Origin: Deltaproteobacteria bacterium RIFCSPHIGHO2_01_FULL_43_49
GTDB lineage: Bacteria > UBA10199 > SPLOWO2-01-44-7
Assembly: GCA_001798075.1 (NCBI GenBank)
Contig: MGRG01000006.1
Coordinates: forward strand, 62,001-126,000
DNA: 64,000 nt
Direction of reading: 5' to 3'
The notes beneath the pieces are model-generated. The model worked only from the letters and a program-made list of their open reading frames with translations. It was not told the DNA's origin and made no database searches. The position numbers were made by a program, and so were the translations under genes. Each line of letters starts with the position of its first letter. Positions within the stretch are counted from its first letter, which is position 1. Below, in pieces: positions 34,711-44,629 of the stretch.

Positions 34711-35721
34711 CTAAGCAGGTTTGAGAGTAAAGCGGATCGTATCGAAGAGGCCGCGCCAGGAACTAAACGTTTCATCAACGGCACTTGCTTCATAACCACA
34801 GTGAACCATGCAGTCGGCACATTTTTCATTGCGTCCCGTGCCGTAGTTATCCCAGTTTGTCTCTTGCATCAATTCTTTAAAAGTAGCGACATAACCATCT
34901 TGCAAGAGATAACAGGGCTTTTGCCAACCAAAAATATTGTAGGTGGGGTTCCCCCATGGAGTGCATTGGTATTTGCGTTTGCCTTGCAGAAATTGCAGGA
35001 AAAGTGGGGATTGATTAAATTTCCAACTCTTCTTCCCATTGCTCAAAATTTGTTTGAATAACTCATGCGTTCTGTTTCGCTTTAAAAAATGCTCCTGATC
35101 CGGGGCCTTTTCATAACTGTAACCCGGTGAGACCATCATTCCCTCCACGCCCAGTCCCATCATCGTGTCAAAGAAGGCACGAATCCGTTCTGAATTCACC
35201 CCTTCAAAAAGTGTGGTATTCGTAGTGACCCTAAATCCTCTGCGCAATGCCTCTTTGATGGCACTGGCAGCCTGTTCATAAACCCCTTCGCGACAGACTG
35301 CGTGATCATGCTCTTCTTTGAGTCCATCCATGTGAACACTGAACGTTAGAAACTCGGAGGGTTTGAAAAGATCGAGTTTACGCTTAAGCAAAATAGCATT
35401 AGTGCAAAGATAAATATATTTCTTGCGCTCAACCAAGCCTTCCACAATTTTATCAATTTGAGGATGCATGAGGGGCTCGCCACCAGGAATGCTAACGATG
35501 GGTGTTCCACATTCTTCAACCGCTCTAAAACATTGTTCGGGGGTGAGATTCTTTTTAAGGATTTCTTCTGGATGTTGGATTTTGCCACAGCCGGCGCAGG
35601 CAAGGTTACAGCGAAAGAGAGGCTCCAACATCAAAACAAGAGGATAGCGTTTGTTCCCCTTGATTTTTTGTTTGAGGACATAACTGGCAACACGCCACGC
35701 TTGAGATATTGGAACGGCCAT
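34711..35721 (-). CDS. hpnH: Hopanoid biosynthesis radical SAM protein HpnH
   Basis: [39 protein letters not shown]...[21 protein letters not shown]. Confidence 0.92.
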   Translation of the reverse strand: MAVPISQAWRVASYVLKQKIKGNKRYPLVLMLEPLFRCNLACAGCGKIQHPEEILKKNLTPEQCFRAVEECGTPIVSIPGGEPLMHPQIDKIVEGLVERKKYIYLCTNAILLKRKLDLFKPSEFLTFSVHMDGLKEEHDHAVCREGVYEQAASAIKEALRRGFRVTTNTTLFEGVNSERIRAFFDTMMGLGVEGMMVSPGYSYEKAPDQEHFLKRNRTHELFKQILSNGKKSWKFNQSPLFLQFLQGKRKYQCTPWGNPTYNIFGWQKPCYLLQDGYVATFKELMQETNWDNYGTGRNEKCADCMVHCGYEASAVDETFSSWRGLFDTIRFTLKPA

Positions 35722-35752
35722 GCTAGGAGCTATGAAACATAAGGCTAAAAAT

Positions 35753-36493
35753 ATGTCAAACCTACTTATTGTTGCTGCCCTAAAAGACGAAGTCCGCCCC
35801 ATCAAAGCGGAAATGACCGTCGATTGTACGATCCATTTTAAGCCCGCTACTTTTTATCAGGGAAAAATTTTTAATAAAGAGATCGGTTTATTAATTACCG
35901 GTGTTGGGGTTGCTCGAATGAAAAAAGGGTTAATTCAAGTGCTGGAGCAAAAAAAGCCGACTTCTATTTTGCATGTAGGTTTCTGTGGAAGTTGTTCGCC
36001 TGTTGCAGGGCTTGGTGCTTTAATTTTGGGACAAGGAGTTGTCGAAGAAAAATCGAGGTGCCATTTCGTAAGTGAGACAGGCTTGCTTGAGCAGGCCAAA
36101 AAATTGTGTGAAGAAAAGCAATTTTCTTTTCAGGTTGGTTCCATTGTGACGGTAGATCGCATTGTTTCCAGTCCCCACGAAAAGGCAGATTTGGGGGCCG
36201 TTCACAAAACGATGGCGCTGGATATGGAGGCGGCAGTCGTTGCAGAGGTTGCCAGTCAGAGAAAAATTCCATGGGTTGTTGTTAAATCAATTTTAGATCC
36301 GGTTGATATGGAGCTTCCCAATTTGGAAGATTGCGTGGAGCCGACGGGCGAGGCAAGACCTCTCATGGTTGTTGAACATCTTTTCAGAAAACCGCAGGAT
36401 TTGATGAAACTCCCGAACATCCAATATTGCGCCTCGCAGGCTAGGCGTTCACTAACAGAGTTTATGGAGGCTTGGGTTCAAAATATCTCTTGA
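35753..36493 (+). CDS. Phosphorylase/nucleosidase, HpnG-like
   Basis: [17 protein letters not shown]...VGFCGSCSP...[13 protein letters not shown]; divergent from hpnH. Confidence 0.75.
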   Translation: MSNLLIVAALKDEVRPIKAEMTVDCTIHFKPATFYQGKIFNKEIGLLITGVGVARMKKGLIQVLEQKKPTSILHVGFCGSCSPVAGLGALILGQGVVEEKSRCHFVSETGLLEQAKKLCEEKQFSFQVGSIVTVDRIVSSPHEKADLGAVHKTMALDMEAAVVAEVASQRKIPWVVVKSILDPVDMELPNLEDCVEPTGEARPLMVVEHLFRKPQDLMKLPNIQYCASQARRSLTEFMEAWVQNIS

Positions 36494-36526
36494 TTTATAC
36501 ATATAATAAGATATACATTTGTATAT

Positions 36527-36781
36527 ATGTATGAAATCCTTTTCTCTGAGGTGGTGAGCAAGCAGCAAGCAAGAATACCGAAAAAGGATTTGGAAAAGAT
36601 AAAGAAATTGCTCTTGAATTTAAGAGAGAATCCGAGGCCGTTGAAGTGCAAAAAGCTGGTAGGGGGTGAGCAAGAATATAGAATTCGTTATCGAAATTGG
36701 AGGGTTTTATATTCTGTCGATGATTTCAAAAAACAAGTTATCGTTTATGGAATTTTGGACAGAAAGGAGGCGTATCGATGA
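36527..36781 (+). CDS. RelE/ParE-family toxin
   Basis: LRENPRPLKCKKLVGGEQEYRIRYRNWRVLYSVDD...VYGILDRKEAYR. Confidence 0.88.
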   Translation: MYEILFSEVVSKQQARIPKKDLEKIKKLLLNLRENPRPLKCKKLVGGEQEYRIRYRNWRVLYSVDDFKKQVIVYGILDRKEAYR

Positions 36782-36981
36782 AAACGATCTCAGTAAAATT
36801 CGATGATTATGTGTTGGAGCTTCTTAATAGAGAAGCCAAGGAGAAAAAACTGACTCGTATGGAGATTATTCGTTCTGCTGTTGTTAATTTCCTTTTGAAC
36901 AGGGATGATGTCGGAGATTTGGCTTATATTCAAAGTCATAAAAACGATAAATTGTCATCTTTTGATGACACTTTTAAATAA
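36778..36981 (+). CDS. Ribbon-helix-helix (CopG-like) antitoxin
   Basis: TISVKFDDYVLELLNREAKEKKLTRMEIIRSAVVNFLL; overlaps toxin stop by 4 nt. Confidence 0.8.
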   Translation: MKTISVKFDDYVLELLNREAKEKKLTRMEIIRSAVVNFLLNRDDVGDLAYIQSHKNDKLSSFDDTFK

Positions 36982-37443
36982 TCATTTCTTAAATTTCTTT
37001 GCAGCAATTGCAGAGCCAATCGCATCCCAAAGATAAGCAGTGCCGTAAGTAATTCCCCCTAGCACTTTGGCAGCATTACCTATAGCTCTGCAATCGCCGG
37101 GATCACCTGAGTTGTTGCAGTTACCAAAAAGTCCTACTCCTAGAGTTATTCCCCCAACAACGCCTAAAAGCATTGAAAGGGCTCCTTGAACAGGATGGCC
37201 CGTATAAATCAAACCATCTCCGGGAATAGGCGACAATCCCAAACCAATGGCCAAGCCCTTTGATTTTTGTTTTCTTTCGATTGTGGAGAGTTCGGCCTGA
37301 GATTCATTTTGAGCGTATTCTTTTGCTGCTTCTTTGGTAAAGCGGTTTGAATCAAAACTCCTTGCGAAGACAGATTGACTTAATACCAAACAAAAACAGA
37401 TGAGGATTGTGAAAGTTTTTTTCATGAATTCTCCTTTAGCCAT
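36982..37443 (-). CDS. Exported hypothetical protein
   Basis: Signal peptide MKKTFTILICFCLVLSQSVFA; glycine-rich hydrophobic segments. Confidence 0.55.
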   Translation of the reverse strand: MAKGEFMKKTFTILICFCLVLSQSVFARSFDSNRFTKEAAKEYAQNESQAELSTIERKQKSKGLAIGLGLSPIPGDGLIYTGHPVQGALSMLLGVVGGITLGVGLFGNCNNSGDPGDCRAIGNAAKVLGGITYGTAYLWDAIGSAIAAKKFKK

Positions 37444-37565
37444 TTTTCAAATTGCTGTCCAGTTTATAAACGCTACACTCTCAAAACGCTTGGAATGTTT
37501 GTTTTCAGGCAGGTAGCCCGACTGGAAACAAAAATGACGAAAAGTGTCAGAGGGTCAAGGGTATC

Positions 37566-38982
37566 TTACTGTGTACAAGACCAGCCGGGGCTGAGGGCTG
37601 CTTTGGAACATTGTCGGCAGGAGTAGGTTTGAGATTTTAATCGGCCATTTTCGCAATAAAATTCGGTTAAGTATTTTAGGTTCATTTGAGCCGTTTTGAT
37701 TTCCCTACACTGATCTGGAAATTTTTGAAAACGTCGGTTTTTTATGATCAAAACCATCCCGCCGATTCCGGGTTTATTGCCCCCGTCAGAATCCAAACAT
37801 TGTCTGCAATGTAGGTCCGTCGAGCAAATATTGGGCCCAGCCCCAGACACTTGGACACAGGCTAATTTGCTACATTCAGCGTGGGTTATAGGAGGAACAC
37901 AAGTTGATACTTTGCGGATTCTCTCGCTTTGATCAAAAATGTAAATATTTCCTTGGGTATCCACAGCAACTCCATTAGGATATTGTAGTGCTGCGCTCGT
38001 GGCCGGGCCCCCATCTCCTGAAAAACCGATAGTACCATTTCCGGCAATGGTTGTAATAATACCATCAGTGGTCAACTTGTAGATTCTAGAGTCCGAGTGG
38101 AACGCCATGTAAATATTTCCTTGGGTATCCACAGCAATTCCAAAAATATCTATTAATGTTGTCGTCGTGACCTGCTCACCATTTCCGGGAACAGTGTCGA
38201 TTTTTCCATCAGTGCTTACCCTGCGGAGTCTGTAGAACAACATATCTGCAATGTAAATATTTCCCTGGGTGTCAACAGCAACAGCACGTGGAACTAAATC
38301 TGCGCTCGTGGCCGGACCCCCATCTCCTAAATAACCTGGGAAACTACCTCTACCTGTTCCAGCAACAGTAGTGATTATGCCATCAGGGGTTACCTTGCGA
38401 ATTCTTTCGTTATAGACATCTGCAATATAAATATTTCCCTGGGTGTCAACAGCAATTGACTCGGGGCGATTTAATTTAGCGCTCGTGGCCGGGCCCCCAT
38501 CCCCAGAAAAACCATTGCTGGCCATTGCCAGCAATAGTCGTAATAATACCATCAGTGGTCACTTTGCGAACTCGATGATGCCCAACATCTCCAATGTAAA
38601 TATTTCCTTGGGCATCAACAGCAACTGCATAAGGAGCATATAGTGCTGCGCTCGTGGCTTGCCCACCATCTCCTGTAAAACCGAACAAGCCGGTGGTGCC
38701 GCTTCCAGCAACAGTTTGAATAAATCCATCGGGGGTTACCTTACGGATTCTGTTGTTCAACATATCTGCGATGTAAAGATTCCCTTGAGTGTCAACGGCA
38801 ATTCCCTCAGGGCGATTTAATTTAGCACTCGTGGCTGGACCGCTATCACCTGAAAAACCTGTTTGTCCATTCCCCGCGATGGTTGTGATAATTGGTTCGC
38901 ATTGTTGTGCTTGGGCTTTAGAATAGGTAGGCAAGCCCATTATTAAATAAGCAAAAGAAAATAGAACCACCCATAGTCGCAT
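37566..38982 (-). pseudogene. NHL-repeat beta-propeller protein split by a frameshift near 38510-38530
   Basis: Two overlapping ORFs (37566-38552, 38476-38982) in different frames both carry '[40 protein letters not shown]' repeats. Confidence 0.75.
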
Positions 38983-39087
38983 AATGAGAACTCCTTTGGG
39001 TAACCAGACATAATTTCATGCAAGTCCTATGCCAAAAAACTCGCAGTTCGGAGCGTATGTTTGGCAGAGTGGTTTGTAAGCGCGAAA

Positions 39088-40038
39088 TTAATTAGGAAAA
39101 TACTGGGCGGCTGCCCTAATGCATATCCTTGCGAACTCAACATGTTTCAAATTGATGTGTCTGATGCTGTTTGGATCAAAGCCAGGTCGTTTCCGAAATT
39201 TTTCCCACAAACCTGCCTCTTGGATTGTCGCCATAAAAAGTATCATATTGGCATCTATTTTCTGTCCAGTTGGTGTCTGCAAACCCCCGTTAGCGATCCT
39301 ATCTTTCTTTTGATCAATACCTTCTTTGCCAAAGACTTTTATATAGATATCCGACCCAAATATTTCATTTTCTTTTCTCGGGTCGCGGATTTCTTCACCC
39401 ATTCGGAATAGCTCTGCAATAAAATTCGCCACTTTGTTTACTTGTTGGTTATCCATGGCTTGGGGGTTACCAAAAATTTCTTGAGCCAAGGCGTCAAATC
39501 TATTTTGATCTTTCTTCGGAATCTTTTTTTTGAATAATTTTTTGAACGCTTCAATGTAGCGCATTACTTTGTCCCTGTGTGTCCGAACGTAAGCAGAATG
39601 ATCAACTGGTTCCTCCATTCCCTCAATTTCAGGGTATTGTCTGGCAATGAATTGAAAATCGCGCATGTGCCCTACCTCATGATCCAGGGCAAACGATAAA
39701 GAGAATTCATTTTTAAATTCAACGTACGTCATGAGGCCTATCCTAATTTGTCCAACAAGAGCGCTTAATGACTGGGCAAAAGGGCCCAATACGAGAACAG
39801 AAAGACCATGTTTCTTGGCATAATCCGCTATGGTTTGAATTTGATGATGACTCCAGATGGAAGGCTGATGATTGGATACAAGTTCTCTTTGCTTTGTTAC
39901 AGCCTCTTGTAAAAATCTTTCGCAAATGGCACCATGTTCGGGGTTATTGGGTGCAATGATTGCATTTTGAAGTGCTATTGGAAATCCAACAGCTTGTATG
40001 GCTTCACAGGTTTCTTTGATGGTTAAGTCATTGGCCAT
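39088..40038 (-). CDS. Hypothetical protein with HEVGH motif
   Basis: SLSFALDHEVGHMRDFQFIARQYPEIEG (HExGH-like). Confidence 0.5.
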   Translation of the reverse strand: MANDLTIKETCEAIQAVGFPIALQNAIIAPNNPEHGAICERFLQEAVTKQRELVSNHQPSIWSHHQIQTIADYAKKHGLSVLVLGPFAQSLSALVGQIRIGLMTYVEFKNEFSLSFALDHEVGHMRDFQFIARQYPEIEGMEEPVDHSAYVRTHRDKVMRYIEAFKKLFKKKIPKKDQNRFDALAQEIFGNPQAMDNQQVNKVANFIAELFRMGEEIRDPRKENEIFGSDIYIKVFGKEGIDQKKDRIANGGLQTPTGQKIDANMILFMATIQEAGLWEKFRKRPGFDPNSIRHINLKHVEFARICIRAAAQYFPN

Positions 40039-40059
40039 TTTGTCCTTTTCTTGCTATAG

Positions 40060-40086
40060 TTATCGGCAAATCGAAAATTAAGTTGC
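40060..40086 (-). promoter_or_regulatory. GCAACT-N13-GCCGATAA promoter-like motif
   Basis: Minus strand GCAACTTAATTTTCGATTTGCCGATAACTATAG upstream of the 39088-40038 CDS. Confidence 0.55.
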
Positions 40087-40192
40087 TGCATGCGTTCATC
40101 TAAAATCTGCAAGTAGCGGGTTATGACGAAATAGCTACTGGTTTTAATAATAAGCTATTCATTGGCTACTACTTGTGATATGCTGAACTAAG

Positions 40193-41236
40193 ATGCATTC
40201 TTTTAACCCAGAAATCATTAAAAATCTGGAACTTCCCATACCCGTGGTTTGGCTTGTGGGACAGTGTATGGAGCTTAGAGGAAAACAAGATCTCTGGATG
40301 AAGACGAAACCAGAGGTCATGAAAACGTTAAAGGAAATAGCCATTATTCAGAGTGTTGAATCTTCGAACCGGATCGAAGGAGTCACCGTCAGTAAAAATC
40401 GTCTCAAACCTCTGGTTTTGAATCAAACAAAACCAAAAGATCGGCCTGAAGAGGAAATATACGGTTATAAAAAAGCACTCGACTGGATTCATCGCGATTT
40501 TAAAAAAATCAATATAGATCCAAAAGCTATTTTGAAATTGCATGAATTGGCTCAAGGCGGGCATTCTTCAGATGCTGGACGCTGGAAAACAAAAAATAAT
40601 GAAATTATCGAAATTCTTCCCAATGGAGAAAGGATCATCCGATTTGTTCCGGTAGTATCAGAGAAAACACCCAAATATATGGAACAATTGTGTTTGGCCT
40701 ATCAAGACGTTCTTCAAAAGAAACAGTTACCGGAACTTTTAATCATTGCCTCTTTTGTTTTTGACTTTCTTTGTATCCATCCTTTTCGTGATGGAAATGG
40801 CAGGGTGTCTCGGTTGTTGACCCTTTTGTTGCTTTATCAACATGGTTTTGATGTTGGCCGCTATATCAGTATTGAAAGAATTATTGAATCGACCAAACAG
40901 GATTATTATCAAGTATTGCATAATTGTTCCCAAGGATGGCATGAAAGTCAGCATGACATAAAACCTTGGTGGATCTATTTCTTATCAACACTCAAAGAGG
41001 CTTATCGTGAGTTGTCTAATAGGGTTGAGGGGAGTGATTTGCTAGCCCCGAAAGGTAGAGTGATTGAGGGATTAATTTTGGAACAGACTGGTGAATTTAC
41101 TTTATCTACAATTCAAAATTTGTGTCCTAATGTTAGTCAGCAAATGATCAAGAAAGTTTTGAATGGTTTGAAGATCAAGAAAAAGGTCCAATTGGTTGGA
41201 AAAGGGCGGGGTGCAAAATGGCGTGTTTTGGTGTGA
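40193..41236 (+). CDS. Fic-family protein
   Basis: Fic motif IHPFRDGNGRVSRLL; N-terminal inhibitory-like motif ESSNRIEGV. Confidence 0.93.
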   Translation: MHSFNPEIIKNLELPIPVVWLVGQCMELRGKQDLWMKTKPEVMKTLKEIAIIQSVESSNRIEGVTVSKNRLKPLVLNQTKPKDRPEEEIYGYKKALDWIHRDFKKINIDPKAILKLHELAQGGHSSDAGRWKTKNNEIIEILPNGERIIRFVPVVSEKTPKYMEQLCLAYQDVLQKKQLPELLIIASFVFDFLCIHPFRDGNGRVSRLLTLLLLYQHGFDVGRYISIERIIESTKQDYYQVLHNCSQGWHESQHDIKPWWIYFLSTLKEAYRELSNRVEGSDLLAPKGRVIEGLILEQTGEFTLSTIQNLCPNVSQQMIKKVLNGLKIKKKVQLVGKGRGAKWRVLV

Positions 41237-41237
41237 T

Positions 41238-42113
41238 ATGATTCAGTTATCCAACGGACATTCTTTTGAGTTTATGGCGGCGTCGGGGGCGCTGGGCTTT
41301 GATGGACAAGGTTGGCCGTGGGAACAGCCGCTTCGTTTGGTGGGGCTTTTTAAGCCAGAGCTCTTTACCGTTGTTGTTAAGTCGCTCACGTTGAAACCAC
41401 GAAAGGGGAATCTTCTCTGGTACAATCCTTTGCGATGCGTGCGTCTCATTTCGGATGGAGTCGTTAATGCGGTGGGGCTTACCAATCCAGGGATCGATTG
41501 GTGGATCAAAGAAATGTATCCTCGGGTGGTTGTGGGTGAGCTCAACGTTGTGGCCTCCATTGCGGGGGAGTCGTTGCAAGAAAATATGGAGATGGCTCTC
41601 AAGCTAAAAAGTTGCGATAAGATTAAAGGGCTGGAGATCAATGCGTCGTGTCCCAACAGTCCTGGTGAGTTGCAAAGTTCAAACCAGGCCGTGATCGATA
41701 CCGCTCAGGCCTTGAAGTACGTGACCAAGTGGCCTCTGATTGTGAAACTTTCCTGTGTTCATGATTATGTCAAAATTGCCAAGGCTCTTGAAGGAACAGT
41801 GGAGGCAATTAGCATCAACAGTGTTCCCTGGACCACGATGTTTGAAGGAAAGAAATCATCCCTTGAGCGATTTGGGGGTGGGGCTGTTTCAGGGAAAAGG
41901 GCACAAGCCTATACTTGGAAGATGGTTAGTGAATTGGCGCAATCAACATCCATTCCTGTCATTGGTGCCAGTGTGTGGGAATATCAAGATATAGGCAAAT
42001 TGTTTGACATGGGGGCTAAGGCCGTTGCCTTTGGTTCCATCTTCTTGCGCTACCCCTGGAGACCGACGCACTTTGTTAAACGTTGGCTATCGATCCATCG
42101 CAAAACACGTTGA
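41238..42113 (+). CDS. Dihydroorotate dehydrogenase-like protein
   Basis: GLEINASCPNSPG; VIGASVWEYQDIGKLFDMGAKAVAFGSIFLRYPW. Confidence 0.8.
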   Translation: MIQLSNGHSFEFMAASGALGFDGQGWPWEQPLRLVGLFKPELFTVVVKSLTLKPRKGNLLWYNPLRCVRLISDGVVNAVGLTNPGIDWWIKEMYPRVVVGELNVVASIAGESLQENMEMALKLKSCDKIKGLEINASCPNSPGELQSSNQAVIDTAQALKYVTKWPLIVKLSCVHDYVKIAKALEGTVEAISINSVPWTTMFEGKKSSLERFGGGAVSGKRAQAYTWKMVSELAQSTSIPVIGASVWEYQDIGKLFDMGAKAVAFGSIFLRYPWRPTHFVKRWLSIHRKTR

Positions 42114-42187
42114 TCAATCGCTTTCGGTCAGGAGTGGGGGTGTTCAAAACCGTGCTCCACTTCGGGCTATCTCGTCAAAAAAATAAT

Positions 42188-42268
42188 TTCGTTTCAAAAG
42201 ATGCAGATAGTATCTTACCTGCCGTCAGCTCTATCTGCAGAAACGAACCTGCCTGCCGGCAGGCAGGT
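42188..42268. repeat. Inverted repeat plus 22-bp perfect palindrome
   Basis: TTCGTTT...GCAGATAG / CTATCTGC..AAACGAA (42188-42247) followed by ACCTGCCTGCCGGCAGGCAGGT (42247-42268). Confidence 0.7.
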
Positions 42269-42403
42269 ATTATTTTATTTGACTCAATACGCCCTCGTTT
42301 CCGCACAGATGTTTTGCCCACCCCCACTCCTGCCCTCGCGCAATTGACCATAAGATAGCGTCTACCTTCTGGTTAAACGTATGGGAATCGCATAAGTAAA
42401 GAC

Positions 42404-42498
42404 AGTTGGAGCGAAGGGGTGGCCCGGAGTGTTTGTTGTGGGGTTTAGTTAGGGGCCCCCACAAAAACACGGAGGGACAGGACCCCGAAGCTCCAACT
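42404..42498 (-). repeat. Dispersed palindromic repeat, copy E (reverse orientation)
   Basis: AGTTGGAGC...GGGGT / ACCCC...GCTCCAACT arms; canonical core reversed. Confidence 0.88.
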
Positions 42499-42506
42499 AA
42501 TTTACG

Positions 42507-43247
42507 TCAGAGGGACTCGAAAAAGTTGAGGACCTTTTTGGCGACTTCTTGGTGATCATAATCAAGTGTCAATACATGGGCAGAGTGTTCCATCATACAA
42601 ACATCAACTTGTTTTGAAGAGACTCGTTTTTTAATATCCAGCATTCCTTTTGGATCGGCCAAATGATCTCGAAGACCATGGATGAGTAAAAGAGGCTGCG
42701 ACACTTTTTTTAGTCCCTTTTTAACCTCTCGAGCCAAGTCTTCCATTTGAAAAACCGCTTTGGATGGCATTCTAGCTAAACTATTTTCTCGATAGAGTTC
42801 TCGTCCTTTGGGATCCAAAACACTCTTTTCAAAGTTTTTTGCCGTTGATTCAATGACAAAACGAAGAGGGGTATAACGTACACTCGGAATAACAAGGCAC
42901 GAAAAAATAGGTCTTAATTTCCAGGGTACGCCAAGCAGTGCTAATCCTTTGAGGGAGTTTCCTAGTTCTTGTGCTAATTTTAAACCGAGCAGACCTCCCA
43001 TAGAGATGCCAACATAAAAAACCCTCTCCACTGTTTTGGAGAGTTCTCGATGGGCATGCAACACACTCCCATACCAATGCTGCCAGGTAGAATTCGCAAG
43101 TGTCGTTACATCTTTGCCGTGACCATAGAGAAGAGGGGCTTTAACTATGTAACCTTTCGCCTCGAGAGCTTGAGTAATAAAAGCCACGTTGGCAGGGGTG
43201 CCGGTGAGTCCATGAACAACCAAACAACCTTTTTGCGAAATCGCCAT
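42507..43247 (-). CDS. Alpha/beta hydrolase (carboxylesterase-like)
   Basis: CLVVHGLTGTPANVAFITQAL, VFYVGISMGGLLGLKLA, HSAHVLTLDYDHQEV. Confidence 0.88.
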   Translation of the reverse strand: MAISQKGCLVVHGLTGTPANVAFITQALEAKGYIVKAPLLYGHGKDVTTLANSTWQHWYGSVLHAHRELSKTVERVFYVGISMGGLLGLKLAQELGNSLKGLALLGVPWKLRPIFSCLVIPSVRYTPLRFVIESTAKNFEKSVLDPKGRELYRENSLARMPSKAVFQMEDLAREVKKGLKKVSQPLLLIHGLRDHLADPKGMLDIKKRVSSKQVDVCMMEHSAHVLTLDYDHQEVAKKVLNFFESL

Positions 43248-43249
43248 AA

Positions 43250-43307
43250 AGTAGTCACTACCTTTTGGTTAATATTACCGATAAGTAGTCGCTACCTTAT
43301 GGTTAAC
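43250..43307. repeat. Two tandem GTAGT-type hairpins
   Basis: AAAGTAGTCACTACCTTTTGGTTAA and ATAAGTAGTCGCTACCTTATGGTTAA. Confidence 0.7.
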
Positions 43308-43361
43308 ATCTGAATTCTATTTTGACAACGTTTAAGGGCAATGCTTTAAGACAAATCCAAT

Positions 43362-44336
43362 ATGCCTTTGGAGACTTTTACTATTCCGGTTGCCAGACAA
43401 CTCCAAGAAGTCGAACGTGTTTTGGCTACCCAATTAACCTCCGAAGTTCCTTTAGTCACACAAGTTGTTCAATATATTATTCAGAATGGCGGCAAACGCT
43501 TGCGGCCACTTTTAACACTCCTTTCCGCCAAACTTTCAGGCTACCAGGGGGAAACATCGATCAAATTAGCAGCCGCTATGGAGATGATCCACACGGCAAG
43601 CCTCCTTCATGACGATGTGATCGATGATGCCGGTTTGCGCCGTGGTAAGTCTTCTGCAAAAGCCAAATGGGGTAATTCCATCAGTGTGCTGGTCGGCGAT
43701 TTTTTCTGGTGCAAGATGAGCCAGATTATTGTCGATCACGGGTGTTTGCGCACGCTAAAAGTAGTAACGGATACAATTACTATCACAACAGAAGCAGAAA
43801 TTTTGGAAATCACCAAACATAGCGATTTTTCAATTGATGAAGAAGTCTATCTCAAAATCATACGTGGCAAAACGGCTGTTTTACTCTCCGCTTGTTGCCA
43901 AATTGGGGGGATCTTGGGAGGGGTCTCCGAGCCTTTTGAAGAGGGCCTCAAACGGTACGGACACGATGTAGGTATTGCCTTCCAACTCACCGACGACATT
44001 TTGGATTATGAATCGGAAGAGGAAAAATTTGGAAAACATAAGGGAGGGGATTTGAGAGAAGGGAAACTGACTTTTCCTTTAATTGTTGCCCTCAAAAAAG
44101 CGAATTTGGAGGAATCAAAAATAATTAAAGATGCCCTTTTGGCCGGCCGCATCGATGCCGACAAATTTAAAAAAGTTTTGGATGTTATCCATCGTTATGA
44201 CGGTCTTGAAGAGGCAAGAAAGCTGGCCAGAAAATATGTGGAAAGGGCAAAAGCGAACCTCGATCCTTTTAAACCCTCTTTGGAAAAAGAATCCCTCCTT
44301 GGGCTTGCCGATTATGTGATTGACCGCGACGAATAA
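43362..44336 (+). CDS. Polyprenyl synthetase (octaprenyl-diphosphate synthase-like)
   Basis: GGKRLRPLLTLLSAKL, HTASLLHDDVIDDAGLRRG, FQLTDDILDYE. Confidence 0.93.
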   Translation: MPLETFTIPVARQLQEVERVLATQLTSEVPLVTQVVQYIIQNGGKRLRPLLTLLSAKLSGYQGETSIKLAAAMEMIHTASLLHDDVIDDAGLRRGKSSAKAKWGNSISVLVGDFFWCKMSQIIVDHGCLRTLKVVTDTITITTEAEILEITKHSDFSIDEEVYLKIIRGKTAVLLSACCQIGGILGGVSEPFEEGLKRYGHDVGIAFQLTDDILDYESEEEKFGKHKGGDLREGKLTFPLIVALKKANLEESKIIKDALLAGRIDADKFKKVLDVIHRYDGLEEARKLARKYVERAKANLDPFKPSLEKESLLGLADYVIDRDE

Positions 44337-44340
44337 CTTA

Positions 44341-44425
44341 CAGTGGTGGGTCCTGTCCCTCCGTGTTTTCGTGGGGGCCCCTAACAAAACCCCACGACAA
44401 ACACTCCGGGCCACCCACCACTTTA
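44341..44425 (+). repeat. Dispersed palindromic repeat, copy F
   Basis: AGTGGTGGG ... CCCACCACT; core with TCGTGGGG/CCCCACGA. Confidence 0.88.
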
Positions 44426-44629
44426 TAAATTACCTGTCGTTTTAGATGCCGTAAACTAATCAGCAGCTGTTTCAAATACGTCAGTTAATTCTCTCTAAAT
44501 CAATTTAATTCGATTTCAGCTGGCACGCCGTTTGCTTTATCAAATGAACAACGACCTGCCTGCCGGCAGGTGGGTCGTCCAAAAATAACAATGATCACTC
44601 TTTTAGAGAGATCGGAAAGGAACAGTTTT

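Noticed and set aside
36982-37443. Third component of the RelE/RHH TA system
   Set aside because: Opposite strand with its own signal peptide; no evidence of linkage.
37744-38900. Regular spaced similar blocks resembling a CRISPR array
   Set aside because: Spacing and translation show NHL protein repeats; units are ~165 bp coding repeats, not short repeats with unique spacers.
42270-42470. ORF MFLWGPLTKPHNKHSGPP...
   Set aside because: Translation of repeat copy E (also seen at 5785-6045 in copy B); no independent coding support.
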